Part shown: positions 45,426 to 48,691 of the stretch, in pieces | How the letters are laid out: every line of letters begins with the position of its first letter | How positions within the stretch are numbered: the stretch's first letter is position 1 | Assembly: GCA_033557675.1 (NCBI GenBank) | Contig: JAWQRM010000006.1 | Location: forward strand, 1 to 48,691 | Direction: 5' to 3' | Length of the DNA: 48,691 nt | Source: Coptodactyla brooksi | Lineage: Eukaryota > Arthropoda > Insecta > Coleoptera > Scarabaeidae | Made by a program: the position numbers and the translations under genes | The notes under the pieces: model-generated | The model's database searches: none | What the model saw: only the letters and a program-made list of their open reading frames with translations | Told to the model about the DNA's origin: nothing

Positions 45426-45629
45426 GTATTAATTAAAGAAAAGTTTTATTTGGGTAGTGTGAGCAAAACTAATTGTTATTTGACCTTGTTTACTGAGCCA
45501 ATATTTCTACAAGAAAAACCACGTGTTACAATATGATTGAAAACCAAAAAGACGACATACTTACCTAACAAAGTGGTCTATAATACACAAAAATAGCTAA
45601 TTCAGCAATAAAAGACATAAGTGGAGTAA

Positions 45630-46160
45630 GATAATAAAATAAAACTGTTGTATAACAGCCCTCAAAATAGAAATCCTAGAGATATTACTGCCCCTCCTCA
45701 ACAGATTGTTTATAAAAACATGCCTTTCATACCAGGTCTATCAAGACAAAGCTTAAAAATATTCAATTTTCCAGGCTTAGAGATAGCATATTATAATTTG
45801 GAAAGAGGGAACTTTTTCACCAAATGGAAACACGCTACCCCTGCATTTATGATGTCAGAAGTGGTGTATTGTGTTAGTTGTGGAGATTGTGACTCTACTT
45901 ATGTAAGTCAAACTAAGGGTATCAGATATCAGAAATAATAAACTTAATAGCGCTTTGTCGTAACATGCCATAAATAATAATCATATGTTTAACTTTAATG
46001 ATGTACAGATCCTTTATAAAAAGGAAAATTTAAGTAAAAGGCTGTTTTTCGAGATGATTGAATTTCAATCCACCCCTAACACTGTTAATCTGCGTTCCGA
46101 TGTTGACGATCTAAGTAACATATACAGTTATTTGCAAAATTTACATAATACTAAGTTTTG
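45630..46160 (+). pseudogene. Penelope-like connector and GIY-YIG endonuclease region
   Basis: The frame open to 45938 contains NMPFIPGLSRQSLKIF, corresponding to the connector after the RT. It also contains VVYCVSCGDCDSTYVSQTKG, the Cys-containing GIY-YIG core in which the motif Tyr is kept and the usual IGQT is VSQT. A frameshift near 45935 removes the catalytic Arg block. The end of the domain is seen at about 45985-46160 in another frame: DVQILYKKENLSKRLFFEM, VNLRSDVDDLSNIYS. It is inactive. It is the same family as the fragment at 22.2 kb. Confidence 0.82.
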
Positions 46161-46475
46161 ATGTCAATGAATTAATTTTCTAGTTTCCTTTTTGAATTTG
46201 TATTTTTCGCTCCCCCTCTCAGAGGTGACATTTCCCTAGTTACGCTTTAGGCTGGCAACCCTGAAATTTGGCCATATTGGTTATTCATTCTTAAAGTGTA
46301 GACTGATGAGGTATTGTCATTGTTCCTCGTTTTATTTTATTCGTTTCATTGTATTATCTTACTCCGCTTATGTCTTTTATTGCTGAATTAGCTGTTTTTG
46401 TGTATCATAGACCACTTTGTTAGGTAAGAATGTTGCCTTTGTGATTTTCTAATTATATTATAATACGTGGTTTTT

Positions 46476-46532
46476 CGTTTAGCCCTGATGAAGCTGCAAA
46501 TGTGAAGTGAAATATTGGCTCAATAAACGAGG
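46476..46532 (+). ncRNA. Hammerhead-like motif in Penelope 3' end (candidate, degenerate)
   Basis: CTGATGA (46485-46491) and GAAA (46509-46512) are spaced as in a hammerhead ribozyme core. TATTG/CAATA (46513-46517/46521-46525) can pair as a helix after GAAA, and CGTTTA/TAAACG can pair outside. Helix II is poorly paired here, one extra base follows CTGATGA, and the UH cleavage site is not in place. Hammerhead motifs are known from Penelope-like elements. This copy, if related, is probably inactive. Confidence 0.3.
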
Positions 46533-46599
46533 TCAAATGACAATTAGTTTTGCTCACACTACCCAAATAAAACTTTTCTTTAACTAAGTTGTTTATCAC

Positions 46600-47260
46600 A
46601 GACAAAAAGGCTCCTGAGTTCTTTCAATGTATCAAGTTGAACAGCTGATTGCAGGAAAAACAATGCGTAACGCAAAAGGAACAAATTCCATCTCGTACGA
46701 ATTCGTTACAAATTACAATCTAGATTTAGATAAGTTAATGGAACTGTAGATTCTGAATTATAAGAAAACCTGAAGAATCCAAAGAAAAGTGTTACTTCCG
46801 TTACCAAAAGTAGAAAAATGCTGCAAATACTTCTATGACCAGTTTTTGGATTTACCCCAAGCAAAACTGAAGGAAGGTGTATTGTTACACCAAATATCTG
46901 AAAACTGATGAAAATTTTCAAACTAAAATGGCTGCAAACGAAAGACAAGCCTGTAATTTTTCAAACTAGTTTCCTCTGGTTTTGTTAGAAGCAAGATGGG
47001 CCTAAACTACAAATCTATGTAAGAAGAGACGTTAAAAAATATGACTTTAGAATGCAACATGAGTTTAAAGGCACTTTTTTTGATCCGCAACTGAGCTACA
47101 TTCATGAAAATTTAGGTGCAGTTAGAGAGGAGCAAGATCAACTTCACCCCGATATAAAGGTAATGAACTACATCTAGATGTTGCAAGGGGATTATTCCTG
47201 CAAAATTTACAAGAAGCAAAGTGACAAAAGAGGTTTCGAAAAAAGAAAAAAAAGTTATAA
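46600..47260 (+). pseudogene. LHIKLG-family fragment, second copy
   Basis: In changing frames this reads YDQFLDLPQAKLKEGVLLHQ (compare SAAKLEEGIFVEPQI in the copy at 26 kb). Further on it reads LSYIHENLGAVREEQ, DIKVMNYI and MLQGDYSCKIYKKQSDK (47085-47230). These are the blocks that in this family read FLH.HLD.FPENLG..S.E.GER and ADYCWML.RDYP. The Cys-pair N-terminal region is not recognisable, and the PPLHIKLG block is lost. Function unknown. Confidence 0.65.
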
Positions 47261-47559
47261 CAAGCACTTTAACTTTTAACATATACTTGTTTTTCATTTA
47301 ATGATTAGTTGAATTAGACAACGAATGCAATTTTCACGATTTCCTAGGTGCTAGGATTCTCCACTGGACGGGAAAATATAATGCAAAAATAAAATTTCAA
47401 AGATAAAAAAAGCAGCAAAACAACGTAAAAATCAATCATCAAAATTTAAAAAAAATTCGAACAATATTTTTTGCAGACCTGTGTAATTAACAACGCAATA
47501 GTGAAATGGCAGAAATGTACAAGCTCACCAAAACAATTGCTAAAACAATACGATTCGTT
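47261..47559. other. Unassigned AT-rich stretch
   Basis: Nothing recognised. A-rich tracts at about 47395-47460. Confidence 0.35.
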
Positions 47560-47618
47560 TGACTGCGTTTGTCGAGGCAATGACTGCGTTTGTCGAGGCA
47601 ATGCCTCGACAAACGCAG
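47560..47618. repeat. 21-bp direct duplication followed by an inverted copy
   Basis: TGACTGCGTTTGTCGAGGCA plus A occurs twice in tandem (47560-47580, 47581-47601). Its inner 17 bp are then repeated as an exact reverse complement at 47602-47618, with a 1-nt loop. Three copies in two orientations point to repeated template switching or slippage at one site. Confidence 0.92.
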
Positions 47619-47678
47619 CTGTCTAAAGAAAAGCACACAAATGTCTATAGACCGCAAGTATTATATATCATGTATATG

Positions 47679-47710
47679 AGATCTCCAACGAGAGTCTACG
47701 TTGGAGATCT
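47679..47710. repeat. Perfect hairpin, 12-bp arms
   Basis: AGATCTCCAACG at 47679-47690 mirrors CGTTGGAGATCT at 47699-47710 with an 8-nt loop, only 61 bp after the previous foldback. Confidence 0.88.
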
Positions 47711-47839
47711 AAGAATTCTAAGAATGAAAAACATACAAGCAGTACATAAGCAAACGCCGAGCAGTTAAATATAAAAATAACACTGAATATCTGCTTGCGG
47801 AATAAATACCTCAGTTTTAACAAAATCGTTCAGTCAGCA

Positions 47840-48270
47840 TATGACTGCAGATTTGATCACGTCGAGGAGTAAGCTGTAAAAATAGTCATATCGCCAGCGC
47901 GGATCAGCCCTAATATACCTGCTTCAATAAATCCCCTTTCACACACAACTGGGGATTTATTTTCAAAATTCCATCCGACGGCTCCAGCAAAAAAAGTATA
48001 AAATAACAAGATCCCCTTTTTGATCGAGCATTTGTTCCCGTTATCCACGCAAAGGGCGTGTCACTTCTCAATACTCAGCCGGAGTATAATAGCGGCATTA
48101 ACATTTATATTGAAAACCATGCATCTCGCTTTACGAAGTTCTGATTCCCGACAAGACCATTCATTGTTCTTGGTTAAGCATATATGAGCTTCGCCGACTG
48201 TGCTGATAGTTTCAGCTGTCGCTTTGCGCTTTCCGAGTGAATAACACATATGTTGGCATCTACATAAATT
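47840..48270. other. GC/CpG-richer island, candidate regulatory DNA
   Basis: Unique sequence with CpG-containing blocks (CGCCAGCGCGGATCAGCCC near 47891) and two unrecognised minus-strand frames (47857-48048, 48061-48249). No transposon similarity. Candidate conserved noncoding DNA from composition only. Confidence 0.3.
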
Positions 48271-48691
48271 CTACCTACATAGGAAGGAACCGAATCTACA
48301 TACACGAAATTACTGTTTGAAATGCGGTTTAAAACTTGAGACATTTAATCATATATTTTCTTCATTTATCTTCAAATAATACATTAATGAAGACACTTTA
48401 ATTTCAGGTTCAAATCTGGAAGTAGATAAAGTAGGAATTTCTAAATTTTTCGATTTGATCGATCTCATTTCTGAACACCGTGATACAGGCTACTAATAAC
48501 GCTGCAGAAACAATTACTAAACAATTTGAATGATAACCATATTCACTAGATAATGAATTCTGAATTCATTATGAATTCTGAATCCTCTATTATCAACCTA
48601 ACAGCTCTTATATACTAATTATTGAGGTGACTGAGCTGCTACCTGAGCACCTTTCGCTGGGTCACGGTTCGCGGTTATGGTTTACTGCACT
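48271..48691. other. Unassigned stretch with a small palindrome
   Basis: AATGAATTC T GAATTCATT at 48552-48570 is a perfect 9-bp-arm palindrome, followed by another ATGAATTCTGAAT copy. Nothing else is recognised. Confidence 0.4.

Larger units (their letters stand above)
45431..46587 (+). mobile_element. Compact Penelope-like derivative with inverted ends
   Basis: The 5' side (45431-45645) is the reverse complement of the 3' side (about 46325-46587) with few mismatches; shared blocks include TTTGGGTAGTGTGAGCAAAA and ACCTAACAAAGTGGTCTATA. Between them lies the GIY-YIG-containing C-terminal coding region and nothing of the RT. So a 3'-terminal copy was joined in inverted orientation to a 5'-truncated element. 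Inverted partial copies are a known feature of Penelope elements. The arms are about 215-260 bp. Confidence 0.82.

Noticed and set aside
48413..48425. GGTTCAAATCTGG, resembling a tRNA B box
   Set aside because: No A box or cloverleaf can be formed with the upstream AT-rich sequence.
3721..48691. Possible CRISPR-like or satellite arrays suggested by regular repeats
   Set aside because: The only regular array is the five-unit repeat inside mariner, whose units are diverged and contiguous without unique spacers.

Overview
This window looks like gene-poor, repeat-rich chromosomal DNA from an arthropod, most likely an insect. It is AT-rich, almost every long reading frame is interrupted, and the recognisable coding sequences are remains of transposable elements common in insect genomes: IS630/Tc1/mariner-type DDE transposases, Tigger/pogo, hAT, Jockey and RTE-like non-LTR retrotransposons, and Penelope-like elements. 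I found no intact host gene, tRNA, rRNA, CRISPR array or bacterial-style operon. Species cannot be fixed from the sequence.

Layout. 0.2-1.1 kb: a mariner-like transposase relic. 3.7-4.8 kb: microsatellite and small repeats. 5.5-6.8 kb: a DDE transposase relic. 7.3-8.6 kb: a long hairpin and the end of a Penelope-like element. 10.0-12.6 kb: two Penelope-like fragments in opposite orientation, with a foldback element between them and a poly(A)-tailed insertion with target-site duplication in one arm. 13.8-14.4 kb: a hAT relic. 14.4-16.2 kb: an unassigned element with about 600-bp inverted arms around a Cys/His-rich open frame. 21.8-22.7 kb: RTE endonuclease-like remains beside a Penelope fragment. 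22.7-24.3 kb: a Jockey relic fused to a mariner-like relic. 25.7-27.2 kb: a degenerate member of a multi-copy insect protein family. 28.3-30.1 kb: a second Jockey. 31.8-33.1 kb: a mariner whose centre is a five-unit tandem array. 34.7-35.9 and 36.9-37.5 kb: two more mariner-like relics. 38.5-39.5 kb: an RTE-like 3' half. 40.2-41.9 kb: a Tigger element with both ends. 44.2-44.9 kb: a short mariner carrying the same insert as the 32-kb array, once. 45.4-46.6 kb: a compact Penelope derivative with inverted ends. 46.6-47.3 kb: a second copy of the multi-copy family.

Between the elements are several stretches with more G+C and CpG, no long repeats and no convincing coding (about 9.0-9.5, 17.2-17.8, 20.6-21.4, 24.4-25.2, 30.2-30.8, 37.8-38.4, 39.7-39.9, 43.7-44.1 and 47.8-48.3 kb). 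They are candidates for conserved regulatory DNA, which can only be tested by comparison with related species.

The most unusual features are: (1) many short, nearly perfect hairpins, several inside transposon coding regions where one arm replaces the expected sequence, as local template switching would produce; (2) a shared non-transposase insert in two mariners, amplified to five units in one; (3) Penelope-like elements flanked by inverted copies of their own 3' ends, with a recurring CTGANGA-N-hairpin-GAAA motif; (4) the long-armed 14.4-16.2 kb element. The elements do not form a pathway; they record nested insertion and decay.
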